Below, one piece after another: positions 10,710 to 23,700 of a DNA stretch of 64,000 bases. The stretch is taken from positions 3,410,001 to 3,474,000 of the forward strand of contig JAKJHU010000039.1 of assembly GCA_022316685.1 (NCBI GenBank), in the 5' to 3' direction. The notes under the pieces are model-generated. The model did no database searches, was not told the DNA's origin, and saw only the letters and a list, made by a program, of their open reading frames with translations. Numbering within the stretch: the first letter of the stretch is position 1; each line of letters opens with the position of its first letter. Made by a program: the position numbers and the translations under genes. The DNA is from Progne subis subis (lineage: Eukaryota; Chordata; Aves; Passeriformes; Hirundinidae).

Positions 10710-13700
10710 TTAGTTTATGACCACAAGTACATACAAGATTACCAGTGTTGGAAACACCTTTGTTTAGCCCACAAAGAGACAATGTTGAAGAGTTCAGCAT
10801 TATGAGACTTTCTGTACTAGCTCTGGGAAGGAGTTCCAGACAAAAAGCAGTCCCACTGCTGTCCACCATGGCTAAACAGTCTGCAAAGTGAGTTTTTCTG
10901 CAAATTTTCTTAGCAAGGTGATAACATTTGGGCAGTTAGCAATTATCCAAGAAATGTTTTTCAAGTACTCTACTTCACTCCTTGATGTGTTAGTGAGTAG
11001 TACTAAAATTAAAAATATTAGATAAAATTTAAAATCTGAGCATTAATCAAAACAGATTGGATATTGTCTGACAAAGGTTATCTTCATTTGGCAATTCATT
11101 TATTCAAATATGCTAAATTATGCTGATAAAAAAGTTTGCATAACATAGGACTCACAGAGGTTCTTTTACTGAGCCACTCAAGTGCTTTGGTCCTTGACTT
11201 TGGTAGCAGCTATTGCTAGAATGAAAAACCCGAACCTCACAGACTGCTCAGTAGAATGCATGCATTAAAAATGCACGTGATTCTCATAACATGATCGTCA
11301 GTACAGGACTTGTTAACATTTTCAGGCACTGAAACTACCATTCATTATGCCAAGATGCTTTCCCTTTGGCAAAGAAAGTGTTGCAAATCAAACAGTAGTT
11401 ATGAGTTCTGTCACAACTCAATTACAGTCTTCACCATGGATGAAGTTATTGACTTCAGCACCAATTTTATGATTTATTCAGTGGTTCCATTTCTGTTAGC
11501 TCTGAACTTTTTAGTAATGATATTGCTAAAGGCAAAAAGATTTACAACACCTTAGAAAAAGAGTAATTTTCCTTCATATAAAAAGATATATAAATTCCAC
11601 CTCCCCACTCCTAAAGCTTTCCTTCCAAATTCCTGTTAATAATAAATCAAAAAACACATTGCAGTAAACACGTGGCAGTTAATAAAAATGATGCTACATC
11701 AGCTTTGTTTCCAAATCTCAGCCTCAAACTGCTGTTTGATTCAACTCTGGCATTTAATGCAGCTAATGCACAAATGGGGCTCTGCTGTTTTAACCCCTTA
11801 TTTTACAGTACTTATAAAAAAATTTTCTGAAGGGAATCATAGGTGCCCCAGCTCTACAGAACACTCATGCACTTCTCTTGAGCAGAAATGGCTAAAAATG
11901 AACCCTGCCAGATGTGCTTTATCTTCTTTCTGCCAGAGTTGGGTTCCAACAGCCAGACACTGATTTTAAAGACTTTTACCTCTTGACACCTAACCAGTAT
12001 TTTTCCTAATTCGAGGGGAGGATGGGGAAGAACTACCTATGGACTGGAAGTCAGAAACTCTACAAAGAAAGTTATTGCTTACTTTTGATATTTTATTGTT
12101 GCCTTCTCTCCAGGGGACTGTGTAAGAGACAACTGAAGACACAGCTCACAACACAGAATTGCCCAGCAAGAACACAAGGCATTCTTGCCTGCCTCTCCTG
12201 CCAGCAGACAACACAAAAGGCCAGCTCTGGCCCTGTAATGCCAACTTGCTGCTTTATTCACTGAGAAAGGGCAGGACAGAAGAAAAAGAGCAGACACCGC
12301 ATCCTGTGGCTACAGCTTGGTGGCTGCTCCACACGTCAAATGAGGGAGAGTGAGCTGCCTCCAGAATGTGAAACAGCCACTCTTACCCTATTTTATATCA
12401 CTGTCATAGGATGTATGCATCTACACATGGGTGGATTTTCTTCCTTTCAACTGCAGAAAGCGTTCACTCCAAAACATAAATGGTAAATAATCCTTTTGCA
12501 TGATACACATGACTTTTTTTTTTTCATTGATTTTGTGCTCAATTAGCTCTGTTTTCACGGTGTGGAGGGAAAACATCTAGCACAGGTAATAACACCATAA
12601 ACATACTAAATTTTATTATGCAGGAACAACTGGTTCTACAACACGGTTTTGACTTCAACTCCACCTTACTTTCCCAGCCAATGGCTCCTGTACTAGCATA
12701 CTTTGCTTGTAGAATATTGTTCGATTAAAGAAAAAAATGTTAAAGACCTACACATCTCAGCTGTACATGAATGGCTAGCCAGAATATCTTTGTCACTCCA
12801 TTTTAAATGTTAATGCTTGATGCCAAAATATGGAATTGTTAAATACATAACTATGTTACAAGAGTTGATTTTTTAAAATTGTAGAATGGCTGCTGGGAGA
12901 CATGTGGTATTTGGTTGTAGTTCACATGAATTTAATTACTGAAACAGAATAAAAAACTAAAAACAACACATAAATAAAATGAGTTTTAAGCACCTAGAAT
13001 TACAATATAAATCACAGATCGCATTAAAATTATTTACCTTTGTCATGCCATGATGGAATGAAAGTAATTTTACACACAGATGGGAAATACATTTAATGGC
13101 TTTCTAAATACACTGGGATCATTGTTTTATTATGCTTAATTTGTTTTTCCATTTCCAGCTTTTATAAAAACACTTAGAATCCTCAGAAATATAACTTTGA
13201 CTTTTAAATACAAAGGAGTTGCAGGTTAGCATGCCTGACTTGTACCCCTATGCTGTTAAATCTTATTAGCACCAATTCTGACACTAGTGTTTCATGGTAA
13301 ATGATTAGCAAAAGAGTATAAGGGAGTTTCACTTTGCTACAAAATCATCTTCCCACCAGTTATGATCACTGAAGTGTTGATTTATTCACTACTGAGGCAG
13401 ATTCAGTCTCCCGACTCTATAATTTCCTTTTTCTAAGGTATTATCTCCCAAGTTTTTTCTCTGTTCAACTATAAAGCAACAAAAGTAGCTCTGAAACACA
13501 ATTAAAAGATATCTAGCATGCTTTCCAGCAATTCGTGTTTCAGTGCACTAATTTTTTGTGGCAATATAGCTATAGGTCAATTAAAAAAAGAACAGAAACA
13601 AAAGTATGATAATGATTCTTGTGGATAAGAACAAACCTTGCACAAAGAACTTTATTTAGTGCTTCCTTGTCTCACAAAGAATTACATATTTTAAACCATA

Positions 13701-14030
13701 AATTCTACCCCAAACTAAAACTATGCAGTTCTGCAGCAGTGGGTTGGGTTTCTGTAACATTTTTTCCCAACTCACATAGCAAGAAAACAACAACAAAAGA
13801 ACTCAAGAAACTTACTCCAGAATATTTTTTCCTTTATGTTCCTCCCTTGTCACCCTGGTTTTTCTGAGTTTTTTAAAGCCTTTTGATTGTTCATAAAATG
13901 GAGTCAGACCTTTTAGCTACTGCACAATATTAGGAGCTGTTTCTACCTTTTTCTCACAGATGTAACATAAACAAATCCTTTGTTTTTCATTCTCTGTCCT
14001 TTGTTTGCATATTTCTAACCTGAAAACAAT
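10710..14030. other. AT-rich intronic sequence with no recognised element
   Basis: Composition is strongly AT-rich, especially 12.4-13.6 kb. No coding, transposon or RNA signature was recognised. Confidence 0.55.
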
Positions 14031-14247
14031 TGTAACTGACGGCTGGTCTGGCCAGTTGGCTGAGAGGTAGAAACTCCAGAAGCCAATCTTCAGCCAGACT
14101 CACAAATGGATAAAAAGTAAGAAATAAACAGGCAGAGGCTCTCCACCTTGTTCTCCGCCTTGGCTCAGCTTGAGCTGGCTCGGAGGAACTCTCTGCCCTG
14201 CGAAAATCTCTTGACTCTGTGTGATTGCTTTGCGTATCCCAGTCACA
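14031..14247 (+). mobile_element. Possible short retroviral LTR-like element (low confidence)
   Basis: The interval starts TGTAACTG and ends CAGTCACA, terminal inverted repeats that match at 7 of 8 positions and give the TG...CA ends of an LTR. Inside, a TATA-like ATAAAAAG at 14110-14117 is followed by AATAAA at 14123-14128, then about 100 bp of C/T-rich sequence that could be U5. No target-site duplication is visible: ACAAT lies on the left and CTCCC on the right. At 217 bp it is short for an LTR. It could be chance. Confidence 0.33.
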
Positions 14248-15368
14248 CTCCCTCCTCAGCAACCTGTTGTGCCCCTTATTCATCCTGGCTTGATCTTCCA
14301 TCCCGCTTCCAGATTCTGCCCCTGCACCTCCACTACCTCCCTTCTTCATTTGTGCAGCTGTCCAAGAACTTGAGGACATGCAGCCCTTAAGGGGTAAGTG
14401 CAGTTTGCATTGAAATATGGTGCCACATGTCACCCTCATTCATTTTTCCACGCATGAAAACTAGAGAAGCAGCTGAGGAGCCTGCTATCTGAAACCTTTC
14501 CTGGGAAGGAGAGGAGCAGAGTAACCATGAGTCCCTCCAAACTGAAAGCCAAGTGTGGCAGCTCACACCAGTGCTGCAGTGGAGAACTGCTCCCTCCTGG
14601 ATTGCAGCTCTGATGAGGAGATGTTGCTGTGACAGGAAATGGCAGGTGGAGAAAACACTCCTGCAGCACCAAAGGTGCAGCCACTCCACCTTGAGTCACA
14701 GGGAAAGAGAAGTGACTTGGGCTGCCTGTGTCCATCCCCTGGCAGCAGAAAAAAAAACATTGCTGGGCTCTGATCTCAGTGCTGCTGTACACCCTGCTTA
14801 CTGGATTTGTGAAGCTTATGATGATATTACTCTTTGTCTATTAGCAGAGGAGATTGGCACAAATAAATAAGCAAAACCCTTTTTTTGTGTGTCTGTCCCT
14901 TTAATTAGCTGAACACCATAAATAGATGTTTCATGTTTAAACACCTTGATTATAGACTTCTGGGGGACTTTGTTCTTAACCTGCTAACAGAGAACGGATA
15001 AAGATGTTTAAGTTACAACCTAGCTTTGAGGAACATTTTTAATTTTGACCAGCTCCCGAAGCCAAAAAGTTATTATATTTTTCAGGTAGATTGAGTAATG
15101 AGCTTTTCAGTAACTCTCCCGAGCAATTCAGTTACTCTCCTCTCTTGACACTTGTTTTCTACAAATCGAGCAGTTTCTTGCTCTGACATGATGTCACTTT
15201 CTTTGTTAAGTCCTTGTTAATGCGGATCCTTCTATTAATACATGAATCCTGCAACTTGCAAAAAGCCAAGAACACTTATTTGAAGTAAAATGCTCCTCAA
15301 AGGACAGATGCACATAATTCTCACCTGTGTCAGAATACTTGGCTAATGGGAAATAAAAGCATGTATGC
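14248..15368. other. Intronic sequence with no recognised element
   Basis: The first 500 bp are GC-richer with overlapping open frames on both strands, as expected by chance in stop-poor sequence. The remainder is AT-rich. No repeat family was recognised. Confidence 0.5.
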
Positions 15369-15408
15369 ACACGCACACACACACACACACAAAATAAATA
15401 AATAAAAC
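15369..15408 (+). repeat. Compound microsatellite (AC)n-(AAAT)n
   Basis: About eleven AC units, one interrupted by a G, are followed directly by AAAT units. It is a likely length-polymorphic locus. Confidence 0.9.
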
Positions 15409-15972
15409 TTCAAATATGAACAAGCATGAGTCAACTGAAATTTCTTTACTCAACCATAGCTGAGTGCTGGGTCTATTCATGTTTTCACAACAAAAATTAA
15501 ATGCAAAGGGTAGACTGTGAACTACTTCTCTTCACAATTTTTAATACAGAGCACTCCTTTAGAAGTGATGTTCTATGTAAGTGGGACTAACTAAGAAAGT
15601 AAAGAAATCCTCTGAAATAAGTAGTGTTGACTGATTTTTTCACTACTTACTTTACCATAAGTCAAAGTGAGTCAGCAGGATTTGGTACTTAATTATAAAA
15701 ACTTCATTAAATAAGCCAAATAAAAACAACACTAGTGAAAAATCAACAGGAATTAGGCACTATCCTCCATTTAACGTGTCTCAAAACACTAGGTGTCTGA
15801 AGCACAAAGGCAGGAAACACAAGACTGCATAAATCTGTTATTTAACCAGGGTGGTAGGGCAACAGAATCCTTATACCTGGAGTCAACTCAGCAAGACACA
15901 GCTCTGTGTTTCTCACCCACCAGTAAGACATTCATAAGAAAACTAGTAATGGCTGAATAACTGGATAAAGAA

Positions 15973-15975
<3 letters not shown>

Positions 15976-16005
<30 letters not shown>
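15976..16005 (+). repeat. 30-bp poly(A) run
   Basis: This is an uninterrupted A homopolymer, the longest in the window. The sequence to its left does not resemble a gene or LINE 3' end. A GC-richer patch with about ten CpGs follows at 16091-16320. Confidence 0.9.
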
Positions 16006-16007
<2 letters not shown>

Positions 16008-16320
16008 TTCTCTGTAAGCCCTCTTCAGTTTTGTGCCAATATCAAGTGGCCCCTATTAGTGCTAGGAAGTATGCATGAAAAGAAACAAGACCCGACAGCC
16101 TGGAGATCAGCGGCTGCGGCTCCACGCTGGCCCCTGCACCTGCTTCAGCTCAGCAGTGCACAAGAGCTCTGCGGGAGCAGGGCGGGAGAGGAGGGTGCAA
16201 GGCCATCAATAATCCATGGCTGAACAGCCAGACAGAAACGAGGAGACTGCACACGGCATGGTGATTTCAAAGCTGGCGCTCTTGGGAGGGTTCAAGGCTG
16301 TTCATGTGAGCGTGGCCAGC

Positions 16321-19300
16321 AGGTATTTACTGGTGTCTTCCAGCACATAAATGAGCTGCCGGAAGGGGCTTACTCTAGACTGCATCCCAGACCTGAGCAG
16401 CTCTCTCCAACGTGCTTGATGAGATAGGTCGGTCTCTACCAGAAATTCAATGCCAATTTGCCTCCTTTCACATTCAGGAAACAAGTTCACAATCAGAGAG
16501 GTCTGACTGCTTTCTCACATTTAACACTGTTATCAGAATTAGGCTTCTGATATGTAGGCTACTGACAGGTTTTCAGGTCAGGCACCTAGTGCTGCAAAAT
16601 AAACAAAAACCAAAACAATCATAGATTTCTCTGCTCATAGTCCTTATTCAGACAAAAGATTAGCCACCAACTTCCACGTATCATTTGTCTGGTCACTTCT
16701 GCTTGCTATCCTGAATCCATGGAGTCAGTAACAGCCTTTTCAATGTATTATCAACTTCAATATACCTGGATGCAAAGATTTGTGTCGCTCAATCACTTCA
16801 TTGTCACTCTGAATTTCAGGTCACCCTGAGATCACCCTTCCTAGTATAAGCTGTTTCCTATCTTGTTTAGATTTCTGTCCTTCCCACTACCCTGTTAGTA
16901 GCAAAAAGTGAGTGCCACAACCATTTTGCCTTTGCTTTCAGAAGTAGTAAGAAAGGAATTTAGATTCTCTTACTTCAGAACACGCAGCTCCTCTTTGCTG
17001 GTTCCCTGGACTTCAGATGAGGTCACTCCCCACCCCACTGAATCTTTTTACCTCCAAGTGCCTCAGTCTCCTCATGTCATCCTGTTCATTTGTCATCCTG
17101 CTCCCCACCACACACCTGTTCCTCTGAAAGTACGAGAACTTGTCACTCTCTAGTGCCAAGCTTGGAGAGCTCTCTAGTCAGCACCAAGCATGCTCAGGAG
17201 GGAGAGGGCTCCAAAACCCACTACAAATTCAGTCTTGCTCTATATATTTGATGCTCCCTCTGAAACTCGCTGTTTGTACAGCTTTTGAACGCACTGTCAC
17301 ACCCACATTTGGTGGGGAGAGGAGATGTCAGACACAATTACGGTTCTATGCTTCCACAAAAACAAGTGGTTACATATTAGAGAGAGTTCATCCTTCATGT
17401 CAGGGCTGCAGCTGTGGGAATTCCTGCAGTGGAAGCTCAGCACCTATTTGCCTTCAGACAACAAGCACACATGACACACCATATGTATGACCCAGGTATA
17501 TGGGAACAGCTCCTGCTAAAACTTGGAGATGCAAACCTGAGAGAAGCTGTGTTTCTGTTACTCACCAGACTACCTAAGATGCCTTTCCTCTCATCAGGCT
17601 ACAGCACAGCCAGTTTAAGACCAGCACCAGTTACCTCCATCCCAGTTCAAGACTATTTGTTCTTGCCTCTGCTTCAGAGCTTGCTGCCCTTGCCAAGGTT
17701 CCAGCATAAGTGGTTGTGAATCAGGACACGGGAAAAGCTCGACTTGATTTTAGTGCACAGAGTTGGAAGACAACTGCTTATAAGCATTTGGGCCACAGGG
17801 AAGGGCGAATTCTTGAACAGAAAGACAAACGGCCCAGAGTTCATTATTTAAAATGCATTTGACTTGTTGAGAAATTCACAGGAAGCTTTCCCTCAACTTC
17901 TGGAAATAGCAAAAGTTACATTGCTTTCAATATGAACAATACATGCTTCATACCTTAATCCCAAATGAAAAAGGAACTATCACCTCGATAGGTAGGTGCC
18001 ACCAGGTACCTCCAGGTTTATATCGGCTTATCACTAAGGGAATCTTACTAGAGACTTCAAACACTGCAGGAATCCAGATTTACAGTTTTACTCAACATCT
18101 GCTGAAATACCCATTCACAAAGCACAAACACAGGTATGCACCCCCCATTCGCCCTCACTCCTCACACCACCTTTTCATGTGGCAGATTTAAGAACAAACA
18201 CTAAATTTGTGACATCAACAGTTCCTTCCTGTTATTAGAAATTAAACTGCTCAGTTACCACATGGTATCTTTCACTGGTTCTAATTCTGAGAGGGTTTTC
18301 ATGATCATGGGAGTTTCAACAGGCACTGGGCCATGAAGTTTTTCTCCATAAAATAGCGTACCATGCTTTAATTTGTTATTCCTTTAGTAATAAAAATCTC
18401 CTCTTGATGATAACAATCTCAGGTTTTCCATGTATTTTTACCTTCACAGCTCCAGGTATTTTCTGATCATTTTGACTGATAAGTTTGAATTTCATTGCTG
18501 TTTATGAGCATTTCTATGAAAGTCTAATAACTCAAACCACTGAGGTCGTGTGTACGGTTTGTTCACTCCTCACAGCATCGTTCCTACCTATGTCAATCTT
18601 AGGCATATAGAAAATTCCAGATCACTTTTGCACCAATTTATTGAGAACATACTGACAAATTACTAAGTAGATATTTACAGTAGGCTGAGTATTACCTAGC
18701 TGAACAGAACAGTTTAAAGGAACTGTGATGAGTAGGAGGCAGGAATACATCCATGCCAAACCACTGAACTAGACTGGTTGCCACTGCCAACAGCTATGCC
18801 TTGGCTGATGAAAGTCTTTGAAAACAACAATTGCCATATGCTCTGCACAAAGAAGTACAGAAATGAATTATCCACAAGTAGTATTATTCTAAATTGCTGT
18901 TGGATTTTTCTTTACTACAGCCTTCCTCAGATCTCTTGTGTTACTTGAAACTGATGATGTTTCAGTCACTCAAAAATGTTACATGTAACCTGGCGCATTT
19001 GCTTCATCTGAATGATGCTAAAGGCAACTTCTGGCATGCCCCAGTTGCTGAGCTCAAAACAAATTCTTCTGTGATGTATGCATGAACAGGGGTTTGCTGC
19101 TATATGGCTCTGTCCTAAATATCAAAAAAGCCTGTCTTTATAGATTGAGACCTCTGGGAACTGAAAACTAAACTAGCATAAAATATCCTTGTCTCCCCTT
19201 CTTTGAGGTGAGACACCTGGTCAGCGGCTGCAGATAATAGACAGAGTGAACAGCGGGATGCTGGAAGAGACCTTGCATCACAAATTTGGGACAATAAATT

Positions 19301-20695
19301 TCAAAGCCCGCACTTGGCCTCCTACACTTGTATTCCTACCCTTGTTGCTGTTGCCTTTTCTGCTAATTCATGATCAGGATTCCCTCCTGTGGAAAGCAAA
19401 TTGAGAAATCTCTCTTTCCTGCAGTTTATCCAACCAACCAGCCTCAGCAGCTGAGGTCAAGCAGGGACAGAGCCACAGCTCCTCTGCCAGCTCCCCCCAC
19501 CATGGCCTGCTTTGCTCTCCACACCAGGTCAAATGGGGCTGTGCAGGCAGCAGCTGGACTTGAGATGCTGTCTCTTAAAGCATGCTGTTGAGGGATCAAT
19601 CTTATGCTCCATTTTCTTGCGCTGTCTTGGGTCAATCTGGCCTCTCAAACCAGTGGCAGCCCTTACACAAGTTTTGTTTTTTCTCAATAAGGATCTCAAG
19701 GAATTGTAGAAACATGTGACTTGGATGTTTTTCTCTTTTAAAACAGAAATGCAGGAAGAGTATGTTCTGTCTTTTCAGCTTTATCTGTCTACATAATTTT
19801 TAAAATAACTTGAGACTGTGCATGTTAGAGGATGCTGTTTCTTACAAACTTTTAGTGCCTATATTACACTAAATCGCATTTATGAATTAGGTCTCATCAT
19901 CACTAAGGCATAAGCAAACTATAAATATAACACCAACTGCCATTAGCTCTGGGAATCCAAAACTTAGTCCAGGGACATTTCTAATCACAACTGACATGAA
20001 CCTTTGATTTTTGCTCTAATTAACTGAATGAGCAGTGAGCTCCGTATTTTGGAAAAGTTGTCTTACAAACCTATTCCTTACCTGGCTGGCAACAGTTCAG
20101 TGACCTTCACAGCTGGGTGAGGAGTTACAGAAAAGAAAACCCCCAAAGATGGAGAACCTCCCTGACTCAGAAATAGGCCAGGGAATTAAACCTGCTGTTT
20201 GCTTCAAGCCACAGACAGCAATCAGAGATGAAGGAGAGAGTTACTTGCTCATCCTCTCTTGGATTTTAAAGATGCTTCCCCAGCACAATTAAAATTGAAT
20301 GCCCAAATATCACTCCAACAGGTAAAATCTGGACCAAGCCCTGGGCTTTCACCATCCCTGCTCCTTTCTAGCCTCAGGAAGGGCAACAGGCCATCACCAT
20401 TCCAGCCGCTCCCCAAGACTGGTGGCTTTTTGCCAGTGAGCGTTTCCAGCCTCTTAAAAAGAAGAGCAGTTGTTTCTGGATGAGGACAAGGTGGAGCCCA
20501 GTTCTTGCCACAGGCATACTGGGCCCCTGGGGACAGGCTGTGTCTCCTCGGTCCTGTTGAACCTGCTGCATGTGTTAAAGCAGATGAATCAAGTTTGACT
20601 CACCCATCCATGCACGTGGGACAGCTAATGGAAATGGATGCAGCTTCCTGCATAGACGAGGCACATAAAATGACTCTTGCACAGCCAAGCTAAGT
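16321..20695. other. Intronic sequence with no recognised element
   Basis: No LINE, LTR or splice-flanked exon was recognised on either strand. The open frames at 16.9-17.7 kb and 19.4-19.7 kb are short and carry no family motif. Confidence 0.55.
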
Positions 20696-20786
20696 ATCTT
20701 TAATTAGCTACACACCTCCATTACAGGCTTTAAAAGGAAAATTCAATTTGCACCTAATTTGAAAGCTTTTTACAATCTTTAATTAG
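20696..20786. promoter_or_regulatory. Candidate AT-rich regulatory element with duplicated ATCTTTAATTAG
   Basis: The 12-mer ATCTTTAATTAG occurs at 20696-20707 and again at 20775-20786, 79 bp apart in the same orientation. Each copy contains TAATTA, the core site of many homeodomain proteins. The interval between them is AT-rich without a tandem-repeat pattern. Enhancer function is inference, because cross-species conservation cannot be checked here. Confidence 0.25.
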
Positions 20787-23700
20787 TAGCAACTATCTTA
20801 GCTAATAAAACTAAATACCTTCTGCACATGCTGTTACCTAAGAGGGCATGAGGTGCAGCTGCTCAGGCAATCAGCCTTTCCTAAGAGCACTCTGGAGACA
20901 GCAGCAGTGAGGAAACCTGGAGCCCTCCAAGGGCCCGTGCTACCACTGCAGTAACCTCTTGCGGGGTCCCTGGCCAAGCTCTCTGTGCAGCTCTGCCTCC
21001 AGAGCACTCTGCTCTCCGCAGACGGGCTCCTCCAAGAAATGAAGAAATGGCATTTCTCTTGCAAGGAGTGGCCCAGCTGAAAGAGGCAGGTTGCCCTAAC
21101 CATAGCACCGTGTTGCAGAGGAAAAGCTGTTGCATTGCCTTGCCCTGTCTCCATCCCACCAAGCTGAGCAGCTGTTCCCACGGTCATGCCCTTCCCTGAG
21201 CAAAGAGGAACATTTGCAGATAGCGTGGGGTTGCTGCAGCAGTTTAGGGTATCAGTGCCCTCAGCTGTGTGTGCAATAGGAGTTGCAAATTCCCCCCTAG
21301 AAAAGCCTGCAGAAGCAGATCAGACTGCAGATTGTATTCTTATGTGTTAGTGCAACCACTTCAGAAATGCTTTAATCTATTGCACTGGGCTCTGAAGAGG
21401 TGCAGCTAAGGCTGAGACCGCACACTCTTTCCAGTCTCTTGTGCAGAGGGTGAGGGTGCAAGACGTGCAGTGGATGCTTGCAGACAGCATTTTTGTTTGT
21501 TCATCTTCTGCTCCTCCTCTAGATCTGACTTCTAGCACTGCATTGGTGTTTTAGAGAACGACAATGGTTTACCACCGAAACCCCCTACCTCCCCTCTTTT
21601 CCAGCTGTGAACCACCTGCAGTCAGAGTGTGGCAGGTGTGGCTGTCAGCATCCCTCTTGTGTGCAGGTGACTCTGGAAACGCCAGCCTGTAAGCACTGAG
21701 AAACCAGAGTCAGCTAACTCTGGTTCCCAAGTGGCACAACCTCCAAATCTGGTAACCTGAAAGCCTCAAGAAGGCTTAGCTAGATTGAAGTAGAGCAAGT
21801 GTGTCTGCACTGTGGGACCATTCACTTATCTTTTCCCTCAGGAGAAAACCTACCGGCTGAGAGCAGACTCACAAAAATGCAAACCATGGCACATTTCTAG
21901 AATCTTCTTGAATCACAGAGGGTAAATCTCTTCTGCACAGTGATTGGAAAAAACCCCAAATGCCTCGCTGTTCTCAGTGTCCCAGCCTCCTTTAGAACCT
22001 CCAGCCACCTGAACTTTGAGCTACACAACTTCAGCAATTTTCTCAAGTACAAGTCTTTACATGAGCAGTATGTTCAGTTCATCAAAAAAAGCCAGCATTA
22101 GCAAAAATCAAGTATTTCCCTTGGAACCCCCGTTTCAGAGGATTGCTCATTTTTTTTAGCTGTGCATTTTGTGGGGAATGTATGAACTGCCTTTGGCAAA
22201 GATCTGGCAGCAGAGTTTATGACAGTGTTCTGAGAAGCGACTTCTTATCTGATTACAGCAAGACTGCTGGTCACATCTCTTCCCTGACAGCTCAGATGAA
22301 AAAAGTGCTGTATTTTGCTCTGTATTTTGTTTTTGTTGTTATTTTCATTGTCACTACTACATACCTGTCAGCTTCTTCCCACTCTAAACAGTTTAGGGTC
22401 TTGGTTTTTTTACTTTAAGTGTTCATTTTAACACTGAGAGCAAAGGAAGTAGTTACATATGCATTATATTATCCTGAACACTTGTTTTATTCAACACCTA
22501 GATAACAGGCACTTTTTCATTCAAAGCAGCATCTGAAAATTGCATGCTTATTTTAAAAGATGCCTCAAGCTATTGAAGAGCACTCTAAAACAGGGGCTGC
22601 TATCAAACTCTGGTTCATTTGACAATAGCATATATTTTAACTAGTTAAAAACTTAATGGAAAATTGTAGAGTTAGAGAAGTACCTTTGAAGCTCTATACA
22701 CATTTGCATGAAAGTACAGACAATTTAAAAAGCACTCAACCTCCTGTGGCCACACTGACCTAAGAAAGCAAATTTGCTGAATCTATTACTAGAGGCAATT
22801 TTCAGTACACTAGAGCAAAGCAAATCAAATTAAAATCAAGTTCTTGTTCTCTGCTAGAATTTTACCCAGTGTCTCTCAACAAGACATGGAAAGCCCAAAG
22901 CCAGCCCATTCTTCCTTTCATCATGCAGGTGAAAGCCAGCTGGTTCTACCAGGACTTCTGTCCTTCAGGTACGAGAACTGAACCACGTATACATACATAA
23001 CAGTGATTTCTCAAGGTTTCAGAACACAAAACAAAAATCACACCAAATTTACTCATTGTTCAGCAGCACTTTCTCTCTCCTTGGCACTGTTTCAATCACT
23101 GTAAATGATCAACGTAACTTTTCTCCATTTTCTGTGCTACAGTCACTGATTATAAATAACAGAACAAACATGTGAGCCCATAGTTTAAGGAGGGCTACCC
23201 TGGTTCCTTTTGTTATCAGCATAAATTTCAGCATTGCATTTTTCCTGGACAACTTCTTACCCCAAGACCAGTGTCCTGTCATTCCTGATTAAAATTTTGT
23301 TATGACCTTAAGAAATAAGTGAACATTTAAACTAATTTAGCTAATAAACCCCTTTTTCTCTCCACGTTAATCTACATTGTGTCCTCTGCCACAGTACTGC
23401 AGAACTGAACATCAACAGTGGTTTATGAACAGCAGTGAATTGTGCTGCAGATCAGATCCAAGTTATATTGGCAGATCAATTTGGAGGCCTGGGCTGGAAT
23501 AAGGATGTGGCACAAGGGAGGCACACTGCCAGTGCCGTGTACATGTATGCATGTTTACGTGCCCGGTAATGGCCAGGATGGGGAGGAGGTCCAAGGCTGA
23601 AATTGCACAGAAAATTTCTAAAAATCAGGATTAAGATGCATAGCCCGGGCTATGAAGGAAATCTTGCACATAGGCTGCCTACACTGTGTCTGACTTGGAG

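Noticed and set aside
15976..16005. Poly(A) run as the tail of a processed pseudogene
   Set aside because: The sequence before the run shows no coding remnant and I could not find flanking target duplications. A slippage-expanded homopolymer is simpler. The same reasoning applies to the other A runs.
16040..16065. Reverse-strand CTCF-like site near 16.05 kb
   Set aside because: Only about 11 of 14 core positions match, with a mismatch in the most informative GGC part.
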